From an uncultured Prevotellaceae bacterium (GTDB lineage: Bacteria; Bacteroidota; Bacteroidia; Bacteroidales; Muribaculaceae), in contig CAMYCE010000015.1 of the NCBI GenBank assembly GCA_947254205.1, forward strand, positions 1 to 29,595: a DNA stretch of 29,595 nucleotides, read 5' to 3'. Below, one piece after another: positions 1 through 7,768 of this stretch. Position 1 is the first letter of the stretch. The number at the start of each line of letters is the position of its first letter. The translations under genes were made by a program, and so were the position numbers. Below the pieces are notes generated by a model. The model worked only from the letters and a program-made list of their open reading frames with translations. It ran no database searches and was not told where the DNA came from.

Positions 1-84
1 CCGCTAAACGCCCTCAAAATCAATCAAAAATTACTCAAAATAAATTGTCAAATACAAAGAAACCTAATGACCGATTGGGGTTAA
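1..84. repeat. Half of a foldback intergenic repeat, cut by the window edge
   Basis: This stretch matches the reverse complement of about 17251-17333 over roughly 80 bp with few differences. It starts at the element's centre (CCGCTAAAC) and ends in the terminal motif CCTAATGACCGATTGGGG (63-80). The full copy at 17251-17437 shows that the element is an imperfect long inverted repeat, so the missing half should lie just upstream of the window. No ORF is carried. It is probably a non-autonomous palindromic repeat; its mobility is inference. Confidence 0.75.
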
Positions 85-151
85 AAGGAGGGAAATGGTC
101 ATTAAATGTTCACCCATATTCACAAAATACTAATTTACCATATGTAACTCA

Positions 152-1048
152 ATGAAAATCAATACTCAACAATTTCGTGCTCTGTTCTGTGCTCTTAGCC
201 TGATGTGCTCTTGCACAGCGTGGGGGGCAGGCGAAGCTGCAATTAAGCTGTCATTTCCTAAAGACATTGACGACCACATCATTTCTTGTTGCGGAAAGCC
301 CGTGACGGGAGGCATCAAGAGCATCACGCAAAATAGTGGCGGAGCTTGGAGCGTGAAAATTGATTTTGACAAAGAGGGGCGCGTTGTGAAAATCTCAGAC
401 ATCAACGATGGCAAAGTGCCCAAATACAGCCGGTTTAAATATAACAAGCAGGGCCATGCCGTGAAAAAGGAATATGTGGACAATGGCTACAAGAGTAGCA
501 TCACCATCACGCCCGATGAGCAAGGCAACCCCTTGAAAAGGATAACCAAGGAAGACGGCAACAAGGAGGAAGTGAGTTTTACCTACGACTTTGCCTCACG
601 CCAAGTCAAGGCAACCCTTGGCAATAGCGATTTCCCCAAACGCATCTACATTTTCAATGAGCAAGGCCGAGTGACCAGTTGCCAAGACATGCCATCGAGC
701 CAAATGACGCGCACCACTCGCTATGCCTATAACCCCAATGGCCGGATCGTGAGAATCGAGGAAATCAAGGAGCGTGACAATCGCTATGAGCACAGTGTCG
801 ACAGCACCTGCACCACGTTCACTTTCAACGCCCAAGGCTTGTGGGAAAAGGTTGAAAAGAACACCTGCACCATTGGGCAGGATAAGGATAAAGATGGCAA
901 CGTCAAAGAAAAACAGTCATCGACCAAGAGCACGAGCACGCTCTATTCTGGTTATGAAATTGATGCTCAAGGCAACGTTACTCGATACACCGAAACTTCC
1001 GCCGGCAATAAGTCAAGAACCGTGAATCGCAGCATCATCTACTATTAA
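152..1048 (+). CDS. Exported YD/RHS-like repeat protein, function unknown
   Basis: 298 aa. The N-terminus has a hydrophobic signal segment (about residues 9-26, ending CTAWGAG), compatible with signal peptidase I; the Cys pair just before it makes a lipoprotein reading possible but the lipobox is poor. The rest is about eight repeats of roughly 25-30 aa with a core like (Y/F)xYNxxGRIxxxxE, for example around FDKEGRVVKI, YNKQGHAVKK, FNEQGRVTSC, YNPNGRIVRI and FNAQGLWEKV. This pattern is typical of the beta-hairpin repeats of YD/RHS-like Bacteroidales proteins. There is no toxin or protease domain, and the length is far below a true RHS shell protein. The gene stands alone between the foldback repeat and a bidirectional terminator. 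It is probably periplasmic or surface-exposed; no function can be assigned. Confidence 0.8.
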   Translation: MKINTQQFRALFCALSLMCSCTAWGAGEAAIKLSFPKDIDDHIISCCGKPVTGGIKSITQNSGGAWSVKIDFDKEGRVVKISDINDGKVPKYSRFKYNKQGHAVKKEYVDNGYKSSITITPDEQGNPLKRITKEDGNKEEVSFTYDFASRQVKATLGNSDFPKRIYIFNEQGRVTSCQDMPSSQMTRTTRYAYNPNGRIVRIEEIKERDNRYEHSVDSTCTTFTFNAQGLWEKVEKNTCTIGQDKDKDGNVKEKQSSTKSTSTLYSGYEIDAQGNVTRYTETSAGNKSRTVNRSIIYY

Positions 1049-1073
1049 CTTGTTATATCCCCCTAAAAAAAAA

Positions 1074-1113
1074 CAGTAGAGAGCAAGTGTTAGGCTTGCT
1101 TCCTACTGCTTTT
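1074..1113. terminator. Bidirectional rho-independent terminator
   Basis: The stem pairs 1074-1087 (CAGTAGAGAGCAAG) with 1095-1108 (CTTGCTTCCTACTG), 12 of 14 pairs, around a 7-nt loop. An A-run lies at 1065-1073 and a short T-run at 1110-1113, so it can serve both converging genes (the YD-repeat gene and ridA). Confidence 0.85.
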
Positions 1114-1135
1114 GTATTGTGTTGACTGGTAGGGT

Positions 1136-1513
1136 TTAGCGGGTGGCGATGCACTCGATTTCAACGAGGGCACCCTTGGGCAGGTCGCGCACTGCAAATG
1201 CCGAGCGGGCTGGGAATGGCTCGCCAAAGAATTGGCTGTAAACTTCGTTCATGGGGCCAAAGTTGGCAATGTCGGAGAGCAACACGGTTGTTTTCACCAC
1301 ATTGTTGAGGTCAAGACCTGCGCTCTTCAAGATTGCTTGGGCGTTGAGCAGTGATTGGCGGGTTTGCTCCTTGATGCCACCTTCGGGAAATGCACCGGTT
1401 GCAGGGTCGATGGGAAGTTGTCCCGAAAGAAAAATCATGCCGTTGCTTTCGATGGCTTGGCTGTAGGGGCCAATGGCTGCAGGAGCCTGATTGGTGCTAA
1501 GTGCTGTTTTCAT
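1136..1513 (-). CDS. ridA: RidA family enamine/imine deaminase
   Basis: 125 aa, the usual length of the RidA (YjgF/YER057c/UK114) family. Such proteins form cytosolic trimers that hydrolyse reactive enamines and imines made by PLP enzymes, such as 2-aminoacrylate, to the 2-keto acid plus ammonia. Recognisable features are APAAIGPYSQAI near the N-terminus, FLSGQLPIDPATG, the V-KTTVLLSDIANFGPMNEVY block, PARSAF (the conserved substrate-binding Arg, about residue 103) and the C-terminal VEIECIA. It lies 39 bp downstream of the AI-2E permease gene on the same strand and is probably co-transcribed with it; no separate promoter is evident in the gap. Confidence 0.95.
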   Translation of the reverse strand: MKTALSTNQAPAAIGPYSQAIESNGMIFLSGQLPIDPATGAFPEGGIKEQTRQSLLNAQAILKSAGLDLNNVVKTTVLLSDIANFGPMNEVYSQFFGEPFPARSAFAVRDLPKGALVEIECIATR

Positions 1514-1552
1514 TGTAGTGTAGTTTTTTTGTGAAATTTAAATGAATATATA

Positions 1553-2677
1553 TTATTTTGAGTTCTTTTTCTCTTTTTGGTTGTGCAAGGGGTTGGGGAC
1601 GTGCAACACAAACTCGCTATAATAGGAGATGATGAGCGTGGTGAGAGGCAGGGCAATGATGAGCCCTATAAAGCCCAGCACATAGCTCCAAATCGAGAGA
1701 GCAAGGAAGATGATGGCAGGGCGCAACCCCATTTGTTGCTTCATGATGGTGGGAATGAGCACCATGTCTTGAATGAGCTGGCACACGCAATAGGCAAGAA
1801 ACACCCAGCCAAACAAGGGCCAAAAGGCGCAACCCGTGGCTACCGACTGCACAAGGCACAAGAAGGCGGCGATGGGAATGGAAATGAGTTGCAGGTAGGG
1901 CACCATGTTCATCACGCCAATCGAGAGGCCAAACACCACTGCCATGGGCAAGCCGATGATTTGAAACTCGATGGCAAAGATGATGCCCACAAAGAGCGAC
2001 ACCAATGCCTGCCCCCTGAAGTATCGGCTTGTGGTGCCGGTCACGTCGTTGAAGATGCGCAACGCCATTTTGCGATATTTCACGGGCACAGCCCCCTTAA
2101 AGGCACGCGAAATTTTGTCGTAGTCCATCATCACAAAAAACATGTAGAGCAATGTGAGCAACCACGATGCCACGGCCGCCACCACGCTAAATGTGCCACC
2201 CAGCACCGACCATGTGCCCTTCATCACGTTGTCGGCAATCTTGGTCCATTCTTCTTGCGAGAACAGGCCGGCAATAGCTTCAAAGTTCAGGTATTGGTCG
2301 GCAAAGTGTTGCACCTCGCGCGGCAAGCCCTTGATGTGTATTTCGTGTTGGGCATAGTTGCTCAACAGCTTGCCCATTTCGGTAAACTCGTTGATGAGAT
2401 AGGGCACCAAAAACCTAAAAACAAGAAATATCGCGCCCAAAAACAAGAGCATGGTGATGATGGCAGGCAACATGCGCCCCTTCACATGCAGGGCGCGCAT
2501 GATAAACTTGTTCACAGGCTCAAGCATGTAGGCGAGCAGACAACCCACCAAGAAGGGCAGTAAAACTCCACTCAGGTAGTTGACAATGTAGATTGCGCCC
2601 AGCACAACAATCACGGTGAGCACCAGCCGCACCACGCGGTCGAGGTCATATTTTTTGCGTTCGAGTGTTGTCTCCAT
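1553..2677 (-). CDS. AI-2E family transporter (putative permease)
   Basis: 374 aa inner-membrane protein of the AI-2E/PerM/YdiK family (PF01594). Hydrophobic helices fill residues about 15-50 and 65-95, then come a hydrophilic stretch of about 100-160, a helix around 165-190, and a dense C-terminal helix set (about 220-355) ending in a charged tail. The order (two N-terminal helix pairs, a soluble loop, a C-terminal bundle with a GLPMAVVFGLSIGVMNMVPY-like segment) is typical of the family. Members have been linked to autoinducer-2 export or Na+/H+ exchange, and the substrate cannot be told from sequence. The ATG at 2677 follows a good promoter. It heads a two-gene unit with ridA. Confidence 0.9.
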   Translation of the reverse strand: METTLERKKYDLDRVVRLVLTVIVVLGAIYIVNYLSGVLLPFLVGCLLAYMLEPVNKFIMRALHVKGRMLPAIITMLLFLGAIFLVFRFLVPYLINEFTEMGKLLSNYAQHEIHIKGLPREVQHFADQYLNFEAIAGLFSQEEWTKIADNVMKGTWSVLGGTFSVVAAVASWLLTLLYMFFVMMDYDKISRAFKGAVPVKYRKMALRIFNDVTGTTSRYFRGQALVSLFVGIIFAIEFQIIGLPMAVVFGLSIGVMNMVPYLQLISIPIAAFLCLVQSVATGCAFWPLFGWVFLAYCVCQLIQDMVLIPTIMKQQMGLRPAIIFLALSIWSYVLGFIGLIIALPLTTLIISYYSEFVLHVPNPLHNQKEKKNSK

Positions 2678-2709
2678 GTTTTGAGCAGTGTGAAACGTTT
2701 ATACCACAA

Positions 2710-2740
2710 CAAAAGTAACCCATAAATCACGATTATGCAA
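2710..2740 (-). promoter_or_regulatory. Bacteroidota-type promoter for the AI-2E/ridA unit
   Basis: On the minus strand TACTTTTG (2710-2717) fits the -7 consensus TAnnTTTG and is preceded by TTG (2738-2740) with a 20-bp spacer. The expected start is about 25-30 nt upstream of the ATG at 2677. The -33 end overlaps an inverted repeat at 2736-2751. Confidence 0.6.
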
Positions 2741-2751
2741 CAATCGTTGCA
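2736..2751. repeat. Inverted repeat TGCAAC-N4-GTTGCA
   Basis: A perfect 6-bp dyad lies in the divergent spacer between the AI-2E gene and xpt, on the -33 side of the minus-strand promoter. It may be an operator, but no regulator is identified. Confidence 0.4.
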
Positions 2752-2844
2752 AAATGATTGGGTGATATAAAAAAGAATAGCTCGTGATAGCACATTTTGA
2801 GTGGTTTTTGAGCATGAAGTAGATATTGTTTCATGAAAAATGGG

Positions 2845-2852
2845 TAATTTTG
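2845..2852 (+). promoter_or_regulatory. Probable -7 box of the xpt promoter
   Basis: TAATTTTG matches TAnnTTTG 20 bp before the xpt ATG. A TTG at 2826-2828 is 16 bp upstream, shorter than the usual spacer, so only the -7 box is called. No purine riboswitch core is visible in the leader, which is too short to hold one after this promoter. Confidence 0.5.
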
Positions 2853-2871
2853 ACAAAAGATTATTCACAAC

Positions 2872-3447
2872 ATGAAAGAATTTACTTTACTCAAGGAGCG
2901 CATCATGCAAGATGGCAAATGCTATGAAGGTGGCATTTTGAAAGTGGACAGTTTCATCAACCACCAAATGGACCCCGACTTGATGCGCAACATTGGCAAC
3001 GAGTTTAGCAAGCGTTTCAAGGATAGCGGTGTCAATAAAATTGTGACTATCGAGGCCAGTGGCATCGCGCCGGCCATCATGATGGGCTTTGAAATGCACT
3101 TGCCTGTGGTTTTTGTCAAGAAAAAACAGCCCAAAACCATGCACAACATGCTCACTACCACGGTTCACTCTTTTACCAAAGACAGGGACTACACGGTGTG
3201 CATCAGTAGCGATTTCCTCAATAGTGGCGACCGAGTGGTCATTATCGACGACTTCCTCGCCTTTGGCAATGCCTCCAAGGGGCTTGAAGACTTGTGCCGG
3301 CAGGCAGGAGCGCAAATTGCAGGTTTTGGCTTCATTATCGAAAAGGTGTTTCAGCATGGTGGTGACTACTTGCGCGACAAGGGCTACCGAGTGGAGTCGT
3401 TGGCACGCGTGCTCTCGCTCGACGATTGCAAAATCGTGCTTGAATGA
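2872..3447 (+). CDS. xpt: Xanthine phosphoribosyltransferase
   Basis: 191 aa, close to the 194-aa Bacillus Xpt. The enzyme converts xanthine and PRPP to XMP in purine salvage in the cytosol. The type I phosphoribosyltransferase PRPP loop is clear at residues 122-136 (VVIIDDFLAFGNASKG), and other Xpt-specific blocks are LKVDSFINHQMDP (about 23-35), IVTIEASGIAPAIM (57-70) and the C-terminal GYRVESLARVLSLDD. It is followed 20 bp later by miaA on the same strand, probably one transcript. Confidence 0.95.
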   Translation: MKEFTLLKERIMQDGKCYEGGILKVDSFINHQMDPDLMRNIGNEFSKRFKDSGVNKIVTIEASGIAPAIMMGFEMHLPVVFVKKKQPKTMHNMLTTTVHSFTKDRDYTVCISSDFLNSGDRVVIIDDFLAFGNASKGLEDLCRQAGAQIAGFGFIIEKVFQHGGDYLRDKGYRVESLARVLSLDDCKIVLE

Positions 3448-3467
3448 GCGAGGAATAGTAACGAGCC

Positions 3468-4388
3468 ATGACAACCAAGCCCAAAACCCTCGTTGTGATC
3501 ACCGGCCCCACAGGGGTGGGTAAGACGGCTACTGCTATAGCCGTGGCTCAGCGATTGGGGTGCGAAATCATCAATGCCGACTCACGGCAGATTTTCAAGG
3601 GCATTCCCATTGGCACGGCAGCGCCCACTGCAAGCGAGCAAGCACTGGCGAAGCATCACTTTGTGCAATTCAAGGAGCTTACCGACTATTACAGCGCAGC
3701 ACAGTTTGAGACCGATGTGATGGAGCTGTTGCCACGCTTGTGGACGGGCAGTGACTATGCCGTGATGTGTGGCGGGTCGATGATGTATGTCGACGCAGTG
3801 TGCAAGGGCATCGACTCGATGCCCGATGTGAGTGCCGAGGTGCGTGCGGCCACCAAGCGTGAATACATGGAAGTGGGGCTGGAACGCATGCTTGCCATTT
3901 TGCAAGAGCTTGACCCGCAATACTATGCTATTGTCGACAAGCACAACCCCAAGCGAGTGGTGCATGCCATTGAAATGTGCCGGCAGACGGGTAGCACCTA
4001 CTCCTCGTTGCGCACAGGCACCGTCAAGCCTCGCCCTTTCAACATCGTGAAAATGGGGCTCAATATCAACCGCCCCCTGCTGTTTGACCGCATCAACAGC
4101 CGTGTCGACTCCATGATAGCCATGGGGTTGGAGCAGGAGGCACGCAATGTGCTACACCTGCGCCACCTCAATGCACTCAACACAGTGGGCTACAAGGAGA
4201 TGTTTGCCCATTTTGATGGCATCATGGATTTCACAACAGCCTGTGAGCGCATCAAGAAAAACACACGTGTCTATGCCAAAAAGCAACTCACGTGGTTGGC
4301 ACGCGACCCCTCGATTGTGTGGTGCACGCCTCACGAGGCCGAGAATAAATTATTAGAGTTATTGCACAAAAACACCATGTGCCATTAA
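3468..4388 (+). CDS. miaA: tRNA dimethylallyltransferase MiaA
   Basis: 306 aa, normal length. MiaA transfers a dimethylallyl group from DMAPP to N6 of A37 in tRNAs that read UNN codons. The P-loop is GPTGVGKT (residues 13-20), followed by the family block INADSRQIFKGIPIGTAAPT-like (about 35-54), whose Asp and Ser act in catalysis; here the usual GTAKPT reads GTAAPT, so the conserved Lys is Ala. GGSMMYVDAVCKGID (substrate channel), the NPKRVVHAIE block and the C-terminal Y-KKQLTWL segment are also present. Some Bacteroidales carry more than one MiaA, so this may be one of two. It is probably co-transcribed with xpt. Confidence 0.93.
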   Translation: MTTKPKTLVVITGPTGVGKTATAIAVAQRLGCEIINADSRQIFKGIPIGTAAPTASEQALAKHHFVQFKELTDYYSAAQFETDVMELLPRLWTGSDYAVMCGGSMMYVDAVCKGIDSMPDVSAEVRAATKREYMEVGLERMLAILQELDPQYYAIVDKHNPKRVVHAIEMCRQTGSTYSSLRTGTVKPRPFNIVKMGLNINRPLLFDRINSRVDSMIAMGLEQEARNVLHLRHLNALNTVGYKEMFAHFDGIMDFTTACERIKKNTRVYAKKQLTWLARDPSIVWCTPHEAENKLLELLHKNTMCH

Positions 4389-4460
4389 ACTTTATCACTT
4401 TTTTGGTATCTAAATAACAAAGATAAACGCAGTCAATTAATTTTTAAACACTACACAACG

Positions 4461-5222
4461 ATGAGAAGCTTTGGATATATATTGCTGGCAGGCATTGCCC
4501 TCATGATGGGAGCCTCTTCGTGCAGTTTGCTTTATAGCACTCCCGGCTATGACGAAGTTGTTGCCTATGGCACTCCCTACACCTATGGAGGTCAAACCTA
4601 TTATTACTACAACAACTACTACTATATGCCCTACTATGAGGGCGATCGCTACTATGTGCGCCGTGCTCGCAACTTCCCGGGCGACCGCTATGGCTATGGC
4701 TACAACGACGGCTACTATGGCGACCAATACTATAACGACAGCTACTACAGCAACAGGCGCGACAATCGTGCAGTGAATCGTGGCCCCGTGCAAGGTCGCA
4801 GGCCCAATGGCAATGACAACAATGGCTATGGCAATCGAGGTGGCAATGGTCGTCGCCCGGGCAACGCAGTGGCCAATAGTGGTGGTCAACCCAACTATCA
4901 CAGTGGCGACTATGAACGTAGCGGAGGACCGGCTCGCCGTCCCGGCAACAGTGGAGGCGTTAATGCACGCTATAATGGCAGTGTGAATGTGGGCAAGGCC
5001 ACAACCCCCAATGTTGAATATCGCAGCGCCGAGCGTGGCAATTCCAATTCCAACGTGAACAGCACTCCACCTCGCCGTGCCACAACCTCGCAGGGCAGTA
5101 GTACCAACTACTCCGCCCCTCAACCACAACCCTCGCGCTCGGTGCAGTCGAGCCAGCAATCATCGTCGCGCAATAGCAACTCATCGAGTGGTTCAACAAC
5201 AGTGACAGGGCATCGACGCTAA
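4461..5222 (+). CDS. Tyr/Asn/Gly/Arg-rich low-complexity lipoprotein
   Basis: 253 aa, not assigned to a known family. Residues 1-21 form a lipoprotein signal peptide with lipobox GASSC, so the mature protein should begin at Cys21. Residues about 45-95 are packed with Tyr (TYYYYNNYYYMPYYEGD and similar), 95-150 with Arg/Asn/Gly, and the C-terminal 80 residues with Ser/Asn/Gln/Thr/Arg, so most of the mature chain looks disordered. The high Tyr and Arg content suggests an envelope scaffold, or a sticky or phase-separating segment; this is inference. The gene is 72 bp downstream of miaA with no clear terminator between, so read-through is possible. The repetitive codons leave the complementary strand open over 240 codons, which I treat as a shadow. 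Confidence 0.75.
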   Translation: MRSFGYILLAGIALMMGASSCSLLYSTPGYDEVVAYGTPYTYGGQTYYYYNNYYYMPYYEGDRYYVRRARNFPGDRYGYGYNDGYYGDQYYNDSYYSNRRDNRAVNRGPVQGRRPNGNDNNGYGNRGGNGRRPGNAVANSGGQPNYHSGDYERSGGPARRPGNSGGVNARYNGSVNVGKATTPNVEYRSAERGNSNSNVNSTPPRRATTSQGSSTNYSAPQPQPSRSVQSSQQSSSRNSNSSSGSTTVTGHRR

Positions 5223-5256
5223 GGCATAATAAAAAAAAGCACTTTAGAGGTGCCAC

Positions 5257-5296
5257 AAGTGGCAAAATCTATGCGAGCCGTAGGTTTTGCTACTTT
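5257..5296 (+). terminator. Terminator-like hairpin after the lipoprotein gene
   Basis: 5257-5270 (AAGTGGCAAAATCT) pairs with 5282-5295 (AGGTTTTGCTACTT), 14 pairs including two G-U, around an 11-nt loop. Only a short T-run follows. Confidence 0.5.
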
Positions 5297-5470
5297 GTGA
5301 AAGGGGAGTGAGAGGGGAGTGAAAGGGACGATAGGGATTGTCTCTCCCCAAAAAAACTTTTCACTCCCCCTTTTGTTTTATTTGTGAATTGATGGTCTTT
5401 TAACGGACCCTCTCTATTGGCTCTTTCACTTCCCCCCTCATTTCCCTTTTTCACTTCCCTTTCCAAAAAT
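5297..5470. repeat. GA/CT-rich convergent spacer, repeat copy 1, with terminator-like fold
   Basis: Two GGGGAGTGA-type runs (5302-5325) face several complementary CACTTCCC/CACTCCCC runs (5361-5470). 5314-5324 (GGGGAGTGAAA) pairs perfectly with 5359-5369, followed by CTTTTGTTTT, so it can end transcription from either side. The portion at about 5300-5350 is related, in inverse orientation, to 29461-29513, where the shared core reads CCCTATCGT. No ORF is credible here. Confidence 0.55.
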
Positions 5471-5476
5471 ACTGTT

Positions 5477-7129
5477 TTAGAAGGGAACCGGGGTGGTGAG
5501 GGTGATGGGCTCTTTTGTGATGGGGTGGGTGAAGGTGAGGCTTTGGGCATGCAGATGTAGCCTGTTGTGGGCTTTGCCATAGAGCATGTCGCCCACGATG
5601 GGGCAGTTGAGCCCTTGGGGCGATGAGGCATGCACTCGCAACTGGTGGGTGCGCCCTGTCACGGGGGTGAAGGCCATGCGTGTGTGCCCTGCTTGGTGTT
5701 CAATCACCTTGTAGTGGGTGATGGCCACTTTGCCGTGAATGGGGTCGACGAGTTGGCGCGGACGGTTGTCGATGTCGGCTCGCAAGGGGAGCGACACTGT
5801 GCCTTGACCTTGTGGCACCATGCCATCGAGCAAGGCGATGTAGCATTTTGTGATGCTGTGATTGGCAAATTGTGCCTGCATCAGTTTATAGGTCGCCATG
5901 TCTTTGGCTGCCAACACCAGTCCACTGGTGTCCATGTCGAGGCGATGCACCACCATGGCAGTGGGGCAGTGCTGGCGCAAGCGTGCTTGCAAGCAATCGT
6001 TGTGTTGCTTGCCGGACACGGTGAGCAGGCCTGCAGGTTTGTCGATGGCTATCAACCACTCGTCTTCATAGACAATGTTGAGAGGTTGCATTGCAGGCTC
6101 TTGTGGAGAGGCAAGCGGGTTGGGCTCTACATCAAGACCTTGCAACATGAACGACAACAAGGGCTTGCACTTGCTGTCGCAGGCAGGGTAGTAGTGGCCA
6201 TGATGCCTGATTTCGCCCACAGGCGATTTGCCCCACCAAAACTCGGCCATGCACAGGGGGGTTAAATGGTGCTCATAGGCACATTGCAACAACTTGGGGG
6301 CGCAGCACTCGCCCGATCCCGACGGGGGAAGACTGGCTGTGATGTTGTGATGATTGAAGTAGTGGTGAAACACCTCGATGAGGTCTTTTTCTTCACCTCG
6401 TGCATTGTTCACGCGAAAAAGGCGATAGATGCGCTCCTGCAATCGCTCCGACTTGAGCCGCCGTTCTGTTTTGAGGGCATCAATTTCGGCCACGATGGTG
6501 GCAAGGGCTTGCTCAGTGACACGTTCTTGCTCGGCATGGCGTTTCTTCATGCGCTTGAGTTCGGCTTTTTGAAATTGGCTCTCGCGGGTGAGTTGTTGTT
6601 GCTGGGTGGCGTTGAGCGTGCCGTTGTTGCGCAGGCTGTTGCGTTGCAACTTGGCTTGTGCCATGGCATGGCGATAGCTTTCTTGCTCCTTGCTGTGCAG
6701 GGCCACTGCTTGTGCCAGCCGGACTTTCAACAGCTTGAGTTGTGGCGATTGTTGCAAGGTGGCAATGCGATGATTGAGGGCAGTGATGAGCGCCTCGCCT
6801 TGCTTGAACTCGCCATTGGGTTGCAACAGGTCGTAGATGGGAGGCACAAAGTAGGGGTGACGATTGCTACCAGCCACACCACCCGAAAAGGCGGCGAGGT
6901 AGCCCAGTGTGCCCTCGGCATCTTGTGCTACCAGCACTCCCAGCATTTTGCCTTGGCTTAGTTGGGTTTTCCACTCGCCCATTAGCTCGATGTGCCGGCT
7001 CACTTGCTCCACGGCCAGCAGGCACAGGGGGTGAGGGGTGTATCGAAATGGATAGGTGAACCGCTGTGGCAGTGCAATGCCCTGAGTGTCGAGTTCAAAT
7101 GTGTGAAACAAGTTGTTTGTCATAATCAC
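5477..7129 (-). CDS. RluA family pseudouridine synthase with long N-terminal extension
   Basis: 550 aa. The C-terminal 200 residues are a RluA-type pseudouridine synthase: NIVYEDEWLIAIDKPAG (about 351-367), catalytic motif HRLDMDTSGL with Asp398, and GRTHQLRVH near residue 510. The N-terminal 340 residues are not a standard S4 domain. They hold a GVLVA-DAEGTLGYLAAFSG block (about 64-84), a Gln/Arg/Lys-rich predicted coiled coil (about 140-235) and a Cys/His-rich segment (CC-PKLL, FWWGKSP, HHGHYYPACDSKC, about 275-325) that could bind a metal. Long RluA relatives of this layout occur in Bacteroidota. The substrate (rRNA or tRNA) cannot be told. M1 and M3 are both possible starts. It is monocistronic, with its own promoter. 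Confidence 0.9.
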   Translation of the reverse strand: MIMTNNLFHTFELDTQGIALPQRFTYPFRYTPHPLCLLAVEQVSRHIELMGEWKTQLSQGKMLGVLVAQDAEGTLGYLAAFSGGVAGSNRHPYFVPPIYDLLQPNGEFKQGEALITALNHRIATLQQSPQLKLLKVRLAQAVALHSKEQESYRHAMAQAKLQRNSLRNNGTLNATQQQQLTRESQFQKAELKRMKKRHAEQERVTEQALATIVAEIDALKTERRLKSERLQERIYRLFRVNNARGEEKDLIEVFHHYFNHHNITASLPPSGSGECCAPKLLQCAYEHHLTPLCMAEFWWGKSPVGEIRHHGHYYPACDSKCKPLLSFMLQGLDVEPNPLASPQEPAMQPLNIVYEDEWLIAIDKPAGLLTVSGKQHNDCLQARLRQHCPTAMVVHRLDMDTSGLVLAAKDMATYKLMQAQFANHSITKCYIALLDGMVPQGQGTVSLPLRADIDNRPRQLVDPIHGKVAITHYKVIEHQAGHTRMAFTPVTGRTHQLRVHASSPQGLNCPIVGDMLYGKAHNRLHLHAQSLTFTHPITKEPITLTTPVPF

Positions 7130-7133
7130 TGTG

Positions 7134-7166
7134 CAAAATTACACATTCCTACTTTTCTCTGCAAAA
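7134..7166 (-). promoter_or_regulatory. Promoter of the RluA-type gene
   Basis: On the minus strand TTTTG (7162-7166), a 20-bp spacer and TAATTTTG (7134-7141) make an excellent match to the Bacteroidota consensus. The -7 box ends 5 bp before the first possible start codon, so the leader is nearly absent unless initiation occurs at the second Met. Confidence 0.65.
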
Positions 7167-7238
7167 CAACCTTGAGGGGAGCTATGTGTCGATGTAGCTC
7201 ATTGAGGGCTCAAAAGCGAGAGAATTGGGGTGGGGTTG

Positions 7239-7269
7239 TTGTGATTGCAACTATTTTGCCTTATCTTTG
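7239..7269 (+). promoter_or_regulatory. Promoter of the DUF4250/xth unit
   Basis: TTG (7239-7241), a 20-bp spacer and TATCTTTG (7262-7269). It lies 24 bp before the ATG at 7293, which excludes an upstream in-frame ATG at 7245 as the real start. Confidence 0.65.
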
Positions 7270-7292
7270 AGGTGGATAATCATTATTTAGAA

Positions 7293-7472
7293 ATGGAAAA
7301 TTTGCCACAAGACCCCTTCATGCTGTTGAGCTACATCAACACACAGTTGCGCGACAACTATGAGTCGCTCGACGAGTTGTGTGCTTCGCTCGGTGTTGAC
7401 CGTTGCAGCCTTGTAGCCCGATTGGCCGAAGCTGGATTTGAATACAACCAGCAGCTCAACAAGTTTTGGTGA
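7293..7472 (+). CDS. DUF4250 domain-containing small protein
   Basis: 59 aa from the ATG at 7293, chosen because the promoter -7 box sits at 7262-7269. The sequence (PQDPFMLLSYINTQLRD, then SLDELCASLGVDR, LVARLAEAGFEYN) is a good match to what I know of DUF4250, a family of about 55-60 aa found in Firmicutes and Bacteroidota with no known function. The middle looks like a short helix-turn-helix-like helical hairpin. It is the first gene of a three-gene unit with a small membrane protein and exonuclease III. Confidence 0.8.
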   Translation: MENLPQDPFMLLSYINTQLRDNYESLDELCASLGVDRCSLVARLAEAGFEYNQQLNKFW

Positions 7473-7513
7473 GCTATTGGCTTTTAATTGCTATTAAAAA
7501 AAAATGTCTTGAT

Positions 7514-7768
7514 ATGAATTATAAACTCTTAAGAAAACGTGCACTCATTGCCGACTTTGTGAGCATTGGGCTTGCAGGAGGAATTCTCTATTTTGGCTCT
7601 CATGGACAGTTGCCCGAGTGGGCGTTGATTGTGGGGCTTGTTTTGGCTTTGGTGGCTTTGATTGTTGCCATAGTGCTCTCGCTGAAGGCGCGCAAAATCG
7701 AACGTGCCCAATTTGAAGCACAATTCAAAGAGCACAACGATGCAGAACCCTCTAATATCTCACAATAA
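7514..7768 (+). CDS. Small two-helix membrane protein
   Basis: 84 aa from the ATG at 7514; a 16-codon upstream extension overlaps the preceding gene and is less likely. Two hydrophobic segments (about residues 12-31 and 37-57) are joined by a short polar turn and followed by a Lys/Arg/Glu-rich tail facing the cytosol. No family is recognised. Its stop overlaps the xth start (TAATG), so translation is probably coupled to the exonuclease gene. Confidence 0.75.
   Translation: MNYKLLRKRALIADFVSIGLAGGILYFGSHGQLPEWALIVGLVLALVALIVAIVLSLKARKIERAQFEAQFKEHNDAEPSNISQ

Noticed and set aside
1577..2563. 328-aa plus-strand frame opposite the AI-2E gene
   Set aside because: Very His/Gln/Lys-rich without domains, an antisense shadow of a clear membrane-protein family.
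2678..2871. Purine riboswitch upstream of xpt
   Set aside because: The conserved core and P1 arms are not seen, and the leader after the likely promoter is only about 15 nt.
4437..5159. 240-aa minus-strand frame opposite the Tyr/Asn-rich lipoprotein gene
   Set aside because: Its Ala/Ile/Val-rich sequence is the complement of repetitive Tyr, Asn, Gly and Arg codons; the plus-strand gene has a signal peptide and lipobox, and this frame has no start signal.
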